Assembly: GCA_036898135.1 (NCBI GenBank)
Contig: CM072527.1
Span: 28,384,055 to 28,448,054, forward strand
Direction of reading: 5' to 3'
DNA from: Oncomelania hupensis
Taxonomy: Eukaryota > Mollusca > Gastropoda > Littorinimorpha > Pomatiopsidae
DNA length: 64,000 bases
Each line of letters begins with the position of its first letter. Within the stretch, counting starts at the first letter, position 1. Made by a program: the position numbers and the translations under genes. Positions 1 to 11,754 of the stretch are shown here, piece after piece. Under the pieces are notes generated by a model that saw nothing but the letters and a program-made list of their open reading frames with translations, was not told where the DNA came from and searched no databases.

Positions 1-240
1 GTAGGAATAACTGCTTGTGGAGAACACTACTTTAAAATGAATAATTGCTTGAGTAGAACACTACTTTAAATATGAATAACTGCTTGGGTAAGACTCTCCT
101 TTAAATATGAATACTTGTGTAGAAAACTACTTTAAATATAAATGAATTCTTATTTGGAGCAATACTAGAATTCTACTTTAAATATAAATGGATACTTTTG
201 TAGAACACTGCTTTAAATATTAATTTATGAACACTTTGAA
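1..240. repeat. Degenerate ~35-bp tandem repeat
   Basis: A motif close to gaacactactttaaatatg plus aataactgcttg recurs about six times with point changes and indels. No coding capacity is visible. The array may begin before the window. Confidence 0.55.
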
Positions 241-1454
241 ACCGTAGAATTAGACTGGACACTTGTTAGACTGGACATTTGTTATTTAAAAAAGGATTTA
301 TTCTTTCTTATCATTCTTATATAGCGCTTTTTCAGCTCAAAACTATGATGGCGTATTTGTACACACCCTTTGGTGCTCACTTGTGATATTCCTTGACTGG
401 ACTTAGAGCATTGCTGCATGCTATGTCTTATGGCTTATGTTATTGAGCACGTGGATTCATTCTGCGACTGTTGGTAATTTAGTTTAAATTGCAGTTTGCT
501 ATTTTGATAGTTAATTCTCATTCCTACTTCAGCATTGTATAATGGTGGTGCACGATGACCGTTAATGTTAGTTTTTATTCAACTGCAGTTCGTCTTACTT
601 AAATTAACGCTGCATCACGAAATAACTACCTTTAGCTATCATCCGTACTGTTGTGTGAGTCAACTACCGTTAGTTACCAATCGTACTGCTGTGTACCGTT
701 AGTTATCAACCGTACTGCTGCGTGAGATAATTACCCGGCCGCCGTGAATGAAAAAAGAATAACTATGTACCGTGACGTTAATTACAAAATTGAGGTAATG
801 ACTAATTGATAACGAGGAAGTGTAGACAGCGTGCGCCTGTTATATAAATCTACTGTTATTTACTCATGAAGAATGAATAGCATAAGTCCACACTCTGTTC
901 ATGTGTTGTAAACAAAATCCTGTCATTCATTTTCAGCTAATACTGTAACATCAGCTAATTCTGTAACACTGTAACAGTAGCTACAGAACATCAGCTAATA
1001 CTGTAAAATTGTAACAGTAGCCGGAACCACTACTGGCAGACAGATTTGAGGTAATAAATACAAAACATGAGAGACGACAAATTATACAGATTTGACACTC
1101 GCTTTGTTTTTCATTCACACTTACATGTACAATAAACTTGATGTCTGCCTATTTATAATGACTTCCTCACAACATAAACAGCTTATTTACGGCAGCCAAC
1201 AAACAGTTATGATGATGGTTATGTAATGCTATATAACGAATAATAATTATGTTGTAGATATGTCGTGATATTTTATGATCAGTTACAAACATTAATGTCA
1301 TGTCATGAAGTAGAACTATATATGGTGTGACATTACAAACTATTTTTACAAGGCAAAGGCTACATTGATTAATGTATAAGCCCAAAATTTGATCTCAGAA
1401 CTTTTTGAAAATAACACTGTGTGTGTTGTCTTCAAGTCACCGTTGTAAATTCTT
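241..1454. other. AT-rich stretch without recognised gene
   Basis: Only short, non-conserved ORFs occur. A short direct repeat built on ccgttagttaccaatcgtac and actgctgtgt lies at about 650-730, and a doublet built on cagctaatactgtaac lies at about 937-1020. I recognise no gene or mobile element. Confidence 0.5.
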
Positions 1455-1907
<453 letters not shown>

Positions 1908-2029
1908 CTCCTGCACCACCAAAAGCAAACAAACATAATTCAGTAATATTAGAATCAGTTAAGTGAAATTTGTATGTATAACGCAAACAGCTTGACACGG
2001 CACTTGGTGGTTTATTTATTTTTAAAACA

Positions 2030-2115
2030 AATGCAGAAATGGGTGTATTTACACTGAGTGCAGAAATTGGAATATTTATATTGAGTGCAGAAATTGGAAT
2101 ATTTACACTGAGTGA
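2030..2115. repeat. Three copies of a 27-bp direct repeat
   Basis: The motif gagtgcagaaattggaatat followed by ttatatt or ttacact occurs three times in tandem, the first copy diverged. A small ORF over it is a by-product of the multiple-of-three unit. Confidence 0.7.
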
Positions 2116-2274
2116 TTTAAAAACTAACCAACAGAAGGTGATTTCTGGAATCAAACAGAATGTGATTTTTGTAATCAAACAGGACGTCAGATTTCATTTA
2201 GTAATTAGAAAACAAGTCCCAACAAGTAGGAAATACCTCCCTTGGTGAAATAATAGGATTTAAACAAACATACA

Positions 2275-2276
2275 CA

Positions 2277-2336
<60 letters not shown>

Positions 2337-2348
2337 AAAAAAGAAAAT

Positions 2349-2384
<36 letters not shown>
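2275..2384. repeat. (AAAG)n microsatellite
   Basis: About 27 tandem AAAG units with one AAAAAGAAAATA interruption. It is strongly purine on the + strand. Confidence 0.95.
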
Positions 2385-2999
2385 GCCATTTATTTCACTG
2401 AAAGTCTGTACACGTTGTGACTTCAGAGCAAGAAAGAAAGAAAGGAAACAATGTGATAGTTTTGTTCTAAATTATGACCAAGATATTGTATTGTCTTGAC
2501 ATTAACTTAAGAAACTGATCTTGTTACATCTGCCGTTGTTGAATTGAACTGAATTGTTCTCCTTATGATGGCGCTCGTCCAGCTAATGAAGTGAATTGTT
2601 CGTAAATAGCGTTGTTCCAGCGGATGAAGTAAATTGTTCGTAAATAGCGTTGTTCCAGCTCAAAGAGTTGCTCTAGGCATTGTTGTAAGCAACCATTCTG
2701 AATTACTAGTTGTTTACTTCAATACCTATTCTAAATTACCAGCTGCTTTCTGTAACAACTTTCTGAATTACAAGTTATTTTCTTTGCACTCTTTATTTTT
2801 ATGACCATTCTGAATTAGAGAGCATTTGTCTTAAAATAATACTGACTGGATACATTATCAAACATTTTGTATAATAATAATGAAATAAAAACCTTATGAA
2901 GCATTTGTGTAAATCTTATGATGCAACAATAATTCACATTATTGTAGACTACCGTTTCAAAAGAACTGACAGTTGTAACTAGTATTTTTTACCGTGTTA
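2385..2999. other. Non-coding stretch with a short duplication
   Basis: No gene recognised. At about 2588-2660 a 37-bp segment containing ttgttcgtaaatagcgttgt and tccagc is present twice in tandem. Confidence 0.5.
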
Positions 3000-5005
3000 G
3001 TTTGAAGATACAACACACTATCACAGTTTGAAGATACAACATATTATCCCAATTTTATGATACATCACACTATCCCAGTTTTATTGTACAACACTCTATT
3101 CCATTTTATTGTACAACACTATCCCAGTTTTATTGTACAACACATTATTCCATTTTATTGTATAACACGCTTTCTCAGTTTTATTGTTCAACGCGCTATC
3201 CCAGTTTAATTGTACAACACCCTATCCTATTTGTATTTGTACAACACGCTATCCCAGTAATTTTGTGCAAAACGCTATGCTTTTGTTTTTTAAAACCCCC
3301 TATCACAGTTGTTTTTTTACAACACCCTATCGCAGTTGTTTTTATACAACACGCTATCACAGTTGTTATTTTACTACACCCTATCACAGTTGTTTTTTTT
3401 TACAACACGCAATCACAGTTATTGTTTACTACACGCTATGACAGTTCTTTGTTTTACAACATTGTTATTTTACAACGCGCTATTACAGTTGTTTTTTTTT
3501 TACAACACCCTATCCCAGTGGTGTTTTTACAACACGCTATCACAGTTGTTTTTTTAGAATACCTATGACAGTTGTTTTTTACAACACGCTATCACACTTG
3601 TTTTTATACAACACCCTATCACAGTTGGTTTTTTTACAACACCCTATCACAGTGTTTTTTTACAACACGCTATCACAGTTGTTTTTATACAACACCCTAA
3701 GACAGTTGTTTGTATTCCAACACGCTATCACAGTTATTTTTTTACAACACGCTATCACAGTTACTTTTTTACAAAACCGTATCACAGTTGTTTTTATACA
3801 ACTCACTATCATAATTGTTTGATCACAACACGCTATCATAATTGTTGTTTTACAACAACCTATCACTGTTATTGTTTTTACTACACGCTATCACAGTTGT
3901 TTTTTTACTACACGCTATAACAGTTGTTTGTTTTACAACATGCTATCACAGATGTTTTTTTCGCAACACGCTATCACAGTTATTTTGTACAACACGCTAT
4001 CAGGTTGTTGGTTTTTTACAACTCCTCACCCCCCCCTATCACAGTTGGTTTGTTTTACAACACGCTTTCACAGTTGTGTTTATACAACACGCTATCACAG
4101 TTGTTTTTTTACAACACGCTATCACAGTTGTTTTTTTACAACACGCTATCACAGTTGTTTTTTTACAACACGCTATCACAGTTGTGTTTATACAACACGC
4201 TTTCACAGTTGTGTTTATACAACACGCTATCACAGTTGTTTTTTTACAACACGCTATCACAGTTGTTTTTTTACAACACGCTATCACAGTTGTGTTTTTT
4301 ACAACACCCTATTACAGTTGTTTTTATACAAGACCCTATGACAGTTGTTTGTTTTCCAACACGCTATCACAATTGTTTTTATAGAACACCCTATGACAGT
4401 TGTTTGTTTTCCAACACGCTATCACAGTTATTTGTTTACAACACGCCATCACAGTTATTTTTTTTACAACATGCTATCATAATTTTTTTAAACAACCTAT
4501 CACACAGTAGTTTTTTTTTTACTACACGCTATGACGGTTGTTTGTTTTACTACATGCTATCAAAGTTGTTTTTTTACAACACGCTATCACAGTTTTTTTT
4601 ACAACACCCTATTACAGTTGTTTTTATACAAGACCCTATGACAGTTGTTTGTTTTCCAACACGCTATCACAATTGTTTATATAGAACACCCTATGACAGT
4701 TGTTTGTTTTCCAACACGCTATCACAGTTATTTGTTTACAACACGCCATCACAGTTATTTTTTTACAACACGCTATCACAGTTTTTTTTTTTTTACAACA
4801 CCCTATCACAGGTGTTTATTTTACAACACGCGATCATAATTGTTTTTTACAACAACCTATCACAGTTGGTTTTTTTTACTACACGCTATCACAGTAGTTT
4901 TTTTTTACTACAGGCTATGACGGTTGTTTGTTTTACTACATGCTATCAAAGTTGTTTTTTACAACACGCTATCACAGTTTGCTTTGTTTTTTTACAAATC
5001 CCTAT
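3000..5005. repeat. 27-bp minisatellite, first block (~74 copies)
   Basis: The unit is ctatcacagttgttttttta followed by caacacg. It runs at 27 bp in the best-preserved part (for example gctatcacag at 4091, 4118 and 4145). Early copies (3000-3240) are diverged, with cccagttttattgtacaac forms. Homopolymer T length varies between copies. Because 27 is a multiple of three, ORFs of up to 369 codons run through it (HSCFFTTRY-type repeats); they are not genes. Confidence 0.95.
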
Positions 5006-5270
5006 CCACAGCGACTCAACCAAAGCTTTTTAGTTTTGAGGTTAGGTCAGCCAGGCTAGCTATAAATAGCTTTGCGGATGCTTCCTTTCTTTTCCTGTCA
5101 CTGGAAGGGAGGATGCAGGCAAGCTATAAATAGCCCGCAACAAGCAAAATGTGGAGTTGAAGTTAAGTCTCCTCTCTGAAAATCCTAACCGGGAAGAGAG
5201 GGGACTATAAACTGATTAAGAAAGAAATGTGGAGGCACTAAACTGCTGCTCACATAGGCATTGAGCTGGT
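5006..5270. other. Unique island inside the 27-bp array
   Basis: About 265 bp of non-repetitive sequence splits the array. It holds two separated copies of gctataaatagc (about 5058 and 5141), which match a TATA-box consensus and are partly palindromic, and a ctgctgctcacataggcatt segment. That segment recurs at about 5332-5355, inside the next repeat block, so the island and the repeat were duplicated together at least once. Confidence 0.75.
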
Positions 5271-6075
5271 ATCACAGTTGTTTTTTTACAACACGCTATC
5301 AAGTTGTTTTTTCACAACACCCTATCACAGTGCTGCTCACATAGGCACTGAGCTGGTATCACAGTTGTTTTTATATAACACGCTATCACAGTTGTTTTTT
5401 TACAACACGCTATCAAGTTGTTTTTTCACAACACCCTATCACAGTTGTTTTATACAACACGCTATCGCAGTTTGTTTTACAACACGTTATCATAGTTGTT
5501 TTTTTTTTTTTTTTAAAACACGCTATCACAGTTGGTTTTTTTTACAACACACTATCACAATTGGCTTTTTACAACACACTATCACAGTTGTGTTTTGTTT
5601 AACACGCTATCACAGTTGTTTTTTTACAACACACTATCAAGTTGTTTTTTTCACAATACCCTATCACAGTTGTTTATTTTTACAATACTCTATCACAGTT
5701 GTTTTTATACAACACGCTATCACAGTTGTTTTTTTACCACACGCTATCACAGTTGTTTTTTTACCTCACGCTATCACAGTTGTTTTTTTTACAACACGCT
5801 ATCACAGGTTTGTTTTTAATAACACCCTATCACAGTTCTTTTTATTCAACACGCTATCACAGTTGGGTTTTTTTCAACACGCTATCACAGTTGTGTTTTT
5901 TACAACACGCTATCACAGTTATTGTTTACTACACGCTATGAGAGTTTATTTTACAACACGCTATTACAGTTGTTTTTTTAAAACATGCTATCATTTTTTT
6001 GTACAACACCCTATCACAGTCGTTTTTGTACAACACCCTATCTCAGTTTAATTTTACAAGACGCTATAACAGTTT
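5271..6075. repeat. 27-bp minisatellite, second block (~30 copies)
   Basis: Same 27-bp family as at 3000-5005, with the phrase tacaacacgctatcacagtt repeated. It includes a short return of the island sequence near 5332. ORFs of 257 and 99 codons here are repeat artefacts. Confidence 0.95.
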
Positions 6076-7037
6076 TCCAATGGTTCATATTCCAATATAC
6101 CTTGTCATGGTTACCGTGGTGCCAGCATTTTTTTCCCCATAGAAACAAAGATGCCGAATGATGTACGCAAAACACAATGACATCACTGTCTGTGCATCTA
6201 GACCTATTGAAAGCAATGAAATATAGTGTCTTTTGTAGGGCAGTGAAAGATAGTATATTTAGTTCGGTAATAAAATATAGTAGGCTTATATTTAGTCTAT
6301 TTAAGGCAGTGTATTTTAGCCTATTGAATGGAATTGAAAAAAAGAGTATTTAGTCTATTTAATGTTATCAACTATATTGTATTTAGTCTATATTATGCAA
6401 TTAAATAGTCTATTTATTAAATAAAATATAATGTATTTAGTACGTTGTCGTAATAACATCACGTTCTGTGGATCTAGAACTATTGAAGGCAGTTAAATAT
6501 AGTGTATTTAGTACGTCGTCGTATATCACGCTCTGTGGATCTAGACCTATTGATGGCAATTAAATATAGTGTATTTAGTACGTCGTCGTATGGCAAGTTA
6601 ACAGACGACGGTTGTATATTCGAGATTGTCATCCCGCAGTGAAAGGTGAAGTGCGAACCTGATTTTGCCAATAGTTTTTGCGTCTTCTGCTGCAGCTGAT
6701 GACTGCCGTGATGACTGTCAGATGACTGCCGCACGCCCAACGTACACTTTCCGTTACGGGACGTTTGTGACGCCGGTTGCTAAAAGTCGGTAAGTGTTAC
6801 CTGTACAATTTAAATGTGAAATGCTTGTCGTCATTTTAAACTTGCTTTTCAACGCGGACAAGTTTTGTATGACTCTGCAAAGGAAGCGAGGCGTGTCCCA
6901 GTTATGACTGTGATCCTGATAGTCAGTACAACATGATCTACTATTAATGACCATACTGGCAAACACACGCCAAAGACTGTCCTCATTTCTTGTGAGAACA
7001 AATGTAGTTATTATGAGTATGGTTGGAGTTATTGTCA
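6076..7037. other. Non-coding stretch with three diverged ~60-bp repeats
   Basis: A segment containing ctagacctattgaaggcaat and taaatatagtgtatttagta recurs near 6198, 6473 and 6540; the last two also share cgtcgtcgta. Short minus-strand ORFs (86 and 94 codons) show nothing recognisable. No gene called. Confidence 0.5.
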
Positions 7038-7475
7038 TTAGTTATTATGAATATGGTTGTAGTTGTTATGAATATGGTTGTAGTTGTTATGAATATGGTT
7101 CACCGTTGTAGTTGTTATGAATATGGTTGCAGTTATTATCAGTAATGTTGTAGTGATTATCATAAGATAGTTGTAGATATTATCAGTATAGTTGTAGACA
7201 TTATCAGTATAGTTGTAGTTATTATCAGAATTGTTGTAGTTTTTATCAGTATTGTTGTAGATATTATCAGTAATGTTGTAGTTTTTATCAGTATTGTTGT
7301 AGATATTTTCAGTAATGTTGTAGTTGTTATCAGTATTGTTGTAGTTATTATCAGTATTGTTGTATATATTATTAGTATTGTGGTAGATATTTTCAGTATT
7401 GTTGTAGTTTTTATCAGCATAGTTGTAATTATTATCAGTAATGTTGTATAACATGTATTATCAGTATAGTTAAAG
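7038..7475. repeat. 21-bp minisatellite
   Basis: About 20 tandem units close to gttgtagttattatcagtat plus one base. The 21-bp unit keeps minus-strand frames open (NNTDNNY-type repeats); these are not proteins. Confidence 0.9.
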
Positions 7476-7626
7476 TTATTACCATTAGTAATTATACTTA
7501 TTATTTTGTTGTACATAATATATAATTATATTCTGTATGTATCCCACAGCCCACTTCAATTAAATAATGTATACAGTCCAGTTTTCTGTAGTATGTATAG
7601 CCCATAGAGTAGAAGTAAGTATAGAA

Positions 7627-8057
7627 CAGCGGTGTCAAAATCGATCGCTCAGCGGACCAAAAACTCAAATCACTCATAAGTTTGAGGGCCGAACAAGATA
7701 AACAGTCAATAAGCAACATTCAATAACATTCAATAATAATAACTGAACGTTGCTAGGTTATTGTAACGACCAACATCAACTCACTACACAGCTTTTATTT
7801 TCAATTATTCTGTTGTTGTTGTTGTATCAATATTTATTCATCAGATTAACATAAGTTGTACTGATACTTATTCTGATGGAAGCGAGAACGCACGAGGTAG
7901 CCTATCGTTCGGCAAGGTTGCTAATTAGGGAATTTGATTTATACTTTTATTGCAGGGCCTTTTAAAAAATATGTTTGCTTAAAGTTCTCTATTGGGCCGG
8001 ATATAATTATACACCGGGTCTGATGTGGCTCGCGGGTGTCGAGTTTGACACATGTGG
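7627..8057. mobile_element. hAT-like non-autonomous element (431 bp)
   Basis: The left end cagcggtgtcaaaatcg and the right end, read from the other strand as ccacatgtgtcaaactcg, form an imperfect terminal inverted repeat centred on gtgtcaaa. Subterminal gggccgaa and gggccgga stretches fit the GC-rich ends common in hAT-type MITEs. The interior is AT-rich and non-coding. The 8-bp flanks do not match, so no target duplication supports the ends. Classification is by end resemblance only. Confidence 0.5.
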
Positions 8058-8133
8058 TAATGAACTATATATAGTTTACCTCACGTCGTCACACTCAGTT
8101 TCTCGTAGTTTTTATGACGTCTCAATTCACATT

Positions 8134-8717
8134 CACCCCCGTTGGGGTGCCGGGGGTTTCAGTATAAATAGTATCCCCACTTTCTGGAAATTTAGTGCTT
8201 TAAATTCCCACTGTCCCTGTCTTTCTTATTTGCTCTTTTTCATTCCTGCTATGTTCTATCAGCCTGCTATACTATCTTCTTCTTCGCTAGACCAGTCACC
8301 TACCTTTTTTTTTCTTGAAAACTCTTCCGGGACAAGACTCCTTATTTGTGTATGAGGTCTGTTGGATCAGCTTGGGAATATTGGACGCTTTCTGCCAGGT
8401 GGTCACTAGGGCTTTCTATGATGTTATTATTTAGCAATGTAGGCATTTTATATGTATGCGTTTTGTTGATAATTTATAATGATGTTTGTATTCTATTTTG
8501 TTTTTGTAAACGGGGGTTCGATACATTAGGGAGTACAGCCTCAGCGTCCCCTGCGTGGGATGTCTTTATTGTAAAGTGACTGGCTGGTGGAGAGCTTTCA
8601 GTTTTCCCACTAGGGTTGTTTCAGCAGATCTTTTATGCGGATCAGGGGTTGTCCGGTCCTGATTTGGCTCGGAAGAGTCCGCTGGACCTGAAGTAATAAT
8701 CATGTAATGTAATGTAA
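8134..8717 (+). mobile_element. R600 dispersed repeat, copy a (full length)
   Basis: Near-complete member of a ~600-bp non-coding family that occurs about a dozen times in this window. In this orientation it starts with a GC-rich hairpin (cacccccgttggggtg), continues through ggtttcagtataaatagt, and ends gctggacctgaagtaataat followed by tgtaatgtaatgtaa. It encodes no conserved protein. The short-repeat 3' tail suggests a retroposon, but I cannot assign the class. It belongs to the subfamily with ggctcggaagagtccgctgg near its end. Confidence 0.8.
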
Positions 8718-8819
8718 TTCACAATCAGTTTGTTGTAGTTTGTTTCACGTCTCAATTCATATTTAGTTTCTCGCAGTTTACATAAGTCATTCACTTTCTC
8801 GCCAAACAAACGTGGAATT

Positions 8820-9785
8820 AAATCATGTTAAGTTTTTGCATTCGCTCTCTCTTGTAGACTTGCTGGGCCTTCTGTTATTTTTTAAAAACTATCTCTTTTA
8901 GGCTTATTCCGCTTCTTTATAGATCAAGTTAAATTTTCATATTCTCGTGAAGTCTTGTTTAGCTTATTTATAGTTCATGTTAAGTTTCGCATTCACTCTC
9001 TTTTGAAGTCTCCTTAGGTCTTCTTGTTCAGTAGTTGATTTATTCGTTTTGTTAAGTCTTTTCATTAGCCTAAGTTTTATTGTTGAAATTTATTTTTTTT
9101 AATTAGTCTCTACAAGTCTTGTTTAAAAATTAAGTCTTGTTAAGTTTGTTAATTTCGTGTTCACTCCATCTTAAAGTCTTGTTCAGTTTGTTGCTTGCGT
9201 CCGCTTCCTCTTTAAGTCTTGTTCAGTTTGTTGTTAATTTTGTGTTCGCTCCGTCATTAAGTCTTGTTAAGTTTGTTCTTCGTGTTCACTGCCTTTTTAA
9301 GGCTTGTTCAGTTTGTTGTTAATTTCCTGTTAGCTCCGCCATTAAGTCTTGTTAAGGTTGTTCTTCGTGTTCACTCCCTATTTAAGTCTTGTTCAGTTTG
9401 TTGTTAATTTCGTGTTCGCTCCTTCATTAAGTCTTGTTAAGTTTGTTCTTCGTGTTCACTCCCTCTTTAAGGCTTGTTCAGTTTGTTGTTAATTTCGTGT
9501 TCGCTCCGCCATTAAGTCTTGTTAAGTTTGTTCTTCGTGTTCACTTCCTATTTAAGTCTTGTTCAGTTTGTTGTTAATTTCGTGTTCACTCCCTCATTAT
9601 GTCGTTTTCAGTTTGTTGTTAATTTCGTGTTCCTTCTCTCATTAAGTCTTATTAAGTTTGTTTTTCTTGTTCACTCCCTCTTAAGTTTTGTTCAGTTTGT
9701 TGCTTGTGTCCACTCCCTCAAGTCTTTTTCAGTTTGTTCTTGTGTTCACTCCCTCATTAAGTCTTTATTTTTTCATCCACTTTCC
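8820..9785. repeat. 40/45-bp alternating minisatellite
   Basis: Units of about 40 and 45 bp alternate, giving an ~85-bp higher-order unit (gttcagtttg at 9181, 9221 and 9306; gttaagtttg at 9266 and gttaaggttg at 9351). Core words are attaagtcttgttaagtttg and ttgttaatttcgtgttcgct. Copies before about 9130 are strongly diverged. Confidence 0.85.
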
Positions 9786-9839
9786 AGTGTAGTTACTCAG
9801 TCTGCCAGAGTGAATCTGTACACAGCAGTGGACTTCAAA

Positions 9840-9925
9840 ACTGGTAGTGTAGTGTAGTGTAGTGTGTGGTTAGTGGGATGTAGTGTAATGTACTGTAGTG
9901 TACTGGACTGTAGTGTAGTGGTCCT
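9840..9925. repeat. (TAGTG)n-like tract
   Basis: gtagtg pentamers, partly degraded, lie between two minisatellites. Confidence 0.8.
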
Positions 9926-9984
9926 TATTGTGTAATTTTCTGTCATGATCTCGGTGAGGTACAAGCAGTACATAGGTACTCTGC

Positions 9985-10395
9985 AGATGTTGCATAATAA
10001 ATTCGATATTTGACTGTACAGAGTGTTGAATAAAACATTCGCTATTGGAACCTACGGATTGTTGCATAAAGTATTCTATATTTGAATGTACAGAGTGTTG
10101 CATAAAACATTCCATATTTGAATGTACGGAGTGTTGCACAAGACATTCGATATTTTAATGTACAGAGTGTTGCATAAGACATTCGATATTTGAATACATA
10201 ATGCTGCATAAAACATTCTCTATTTGAATGTACAGAATGTTGCATAAGACATTTGATATTTGAATATACATAATGCTGCAGAAGACATTCTCTATTTGAA
10301 TGTACAGAATGTTGCATAAGACATTCGATATTTGAATATACATAATGCTGCAGAAAATATTCGCAATTTGAACAAACATAATGTTGCGGAAAATC
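9985..10395. repeat. 36-bp minisatellite
   Basis: About eleven units of tgttgcataaaacattcgat followed by atttgaatgtacagag (36 bp; gttgca at 10097 and 10133). The unit is a multiple of three, which explains minus-strand ORFs of up to 146 codons. Confidence 0.9.
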
Positions 10396-11521
10396 TCTCG
10401 GTAATTTACGCTGTGCGTGGTAAAAAAATATTCGGCCGTTAGTCAATGCTTGTTTGTTCTTTAGTGACACATCATCGTACAACTACTTGAAATGGATGAG
10501 TTGTCCCTTTACCTGCTGACCTTTGCACTAAAGACACCACCTCCTAACCCTCTCAGATAGGCAGGAAGACAGACAGACTAGACAGTCTTACGCTTTTGCA
10601 TTCCGGAATTTATATTAATTTATTAAAACACAAATCTGTTTGCTTTGAACTTCACTGGTTTGTTATGTTGTTTGCAACTAATGAAGCTTAACGGAAAATA
10701 AAATTGACGCAAACAGAATTTTCCAAAGCACTCCATATATATGGACAATGACGTTAATCTAACTATGTTACATAGACCTAATAATAATAAATCACAGCAC
10801 GCCATTTATTGCTACCCACGACGGAGTGTTACAACGTTAAGATTATTAATGTTTAGATTGAAACCAGTACACGATGACCCCATTGTCATTCTGACGCGTG
10901 ATCTATAATCAGCGACATCTTCATCATCATCAACAGCAACACAGTCAGCTAGAGAGAGTCATGAGAAATAGTATAGCGAAGGTGAAATGGTGATTTGCTC
11001 TTGAAAGCCATAAGCATTAAGATTCAGCGGTAAATAATAAATATGAATCCTGGCCTTGCATATTTTAAACATATTGAAACCATTGGTTACCCTCCGATCG
11101 AAACAAAATCATAACTACAGTTTCATTGGTGGGGTAAGAAAAAATGCCATTGAGGTAAGTAAATGTACAGGGTTTTGTCATTTCCGGTCATTATGGCTTC
11201 AGTTGTACAGGGTGAAAATGGAATGGGGGTTAGGGGGACGATGGCAAATAAACAACAATAGGGCGACCAGATCGAGGAGCTGAAAAAAGAACAATAGAGG
11301 CTAATAATAAAAAGTTAAAAAGTGGATATTGGTAACAAAACAAAAAGACCTTACAAGGACTGTGGATAGGACATTTGCATGGAACTGCTGGCAGCTACTA
11401 CTTTTCGTTTTCGCTCCCAGCAAGGTGGGAACTAGCACAGCTCTAGCAATATATAGGGTACTGACCAGGCCCCAACATAAAAAGACAAACAGAACAATAC
11501 AAACACGTCCCTAATACGTAT
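10396..11521. other. No recognised feature
   Basis: Both strands carry only short ORFs without recognisable domains. No tandem repeat or element end was seen. Confidence 0.5.
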
Positions 11522-11700
11522 CCCCCCGTGGGGTGCTAGAGGTTTCTGTATAAATAATATTCCCACTTTCTGGAAATTTAGTGCAGATCTTTAATAGGGA
11601 TCAGGGGTGAGTCCTCTTTCAACCAAGTTGTGGTCCTGATTCGGCTCTTTGCAGTCCCCTGGACCCTATAAACATTAACAATGAATAACTAACTAACTCG
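11522..11700 (+). mobile_element. R600 copy b, internally deleted
   Basis: It carries the R600 beginning (ccccgtggggtgctagaggt, then tataaataatattccc) joined directly to the family's end (cagatctttaatagggatca, then gcagtcccctggaccc). The central ~400 bp are missing. The tail is aactaactaact rather than tgtaa repeats. It lies immediately downstream, in the minus-strand sense, of the reverse-transcriptase relic at 11755-13115. Confidence 0.75.
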
Positions 11701-11754
11701 CTAATATGTATGGCCAGAAACGGGGCTGTGGTAGGGGCTGAAGCAGTCCTTTTA

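Noticed and set aside
3842..5033. 180- and 369-codon ORFs
   Set aside because: They lie in the 27-bp array; openness follows from unit length and low stop density.
7038..7516. Asn/Tyr-rich ORFs of 118 and 138 codons
   Set aside because: Produced by the 21-bp AT-rich minisatellite; no other coding evidence.
8134..8717. R600 as a Helitron, based on the GC-rich hairpin at one end
   Set aside because: The expected TC start and CTRR end next to the hairpin were not found, and tails are short tandem repeats.
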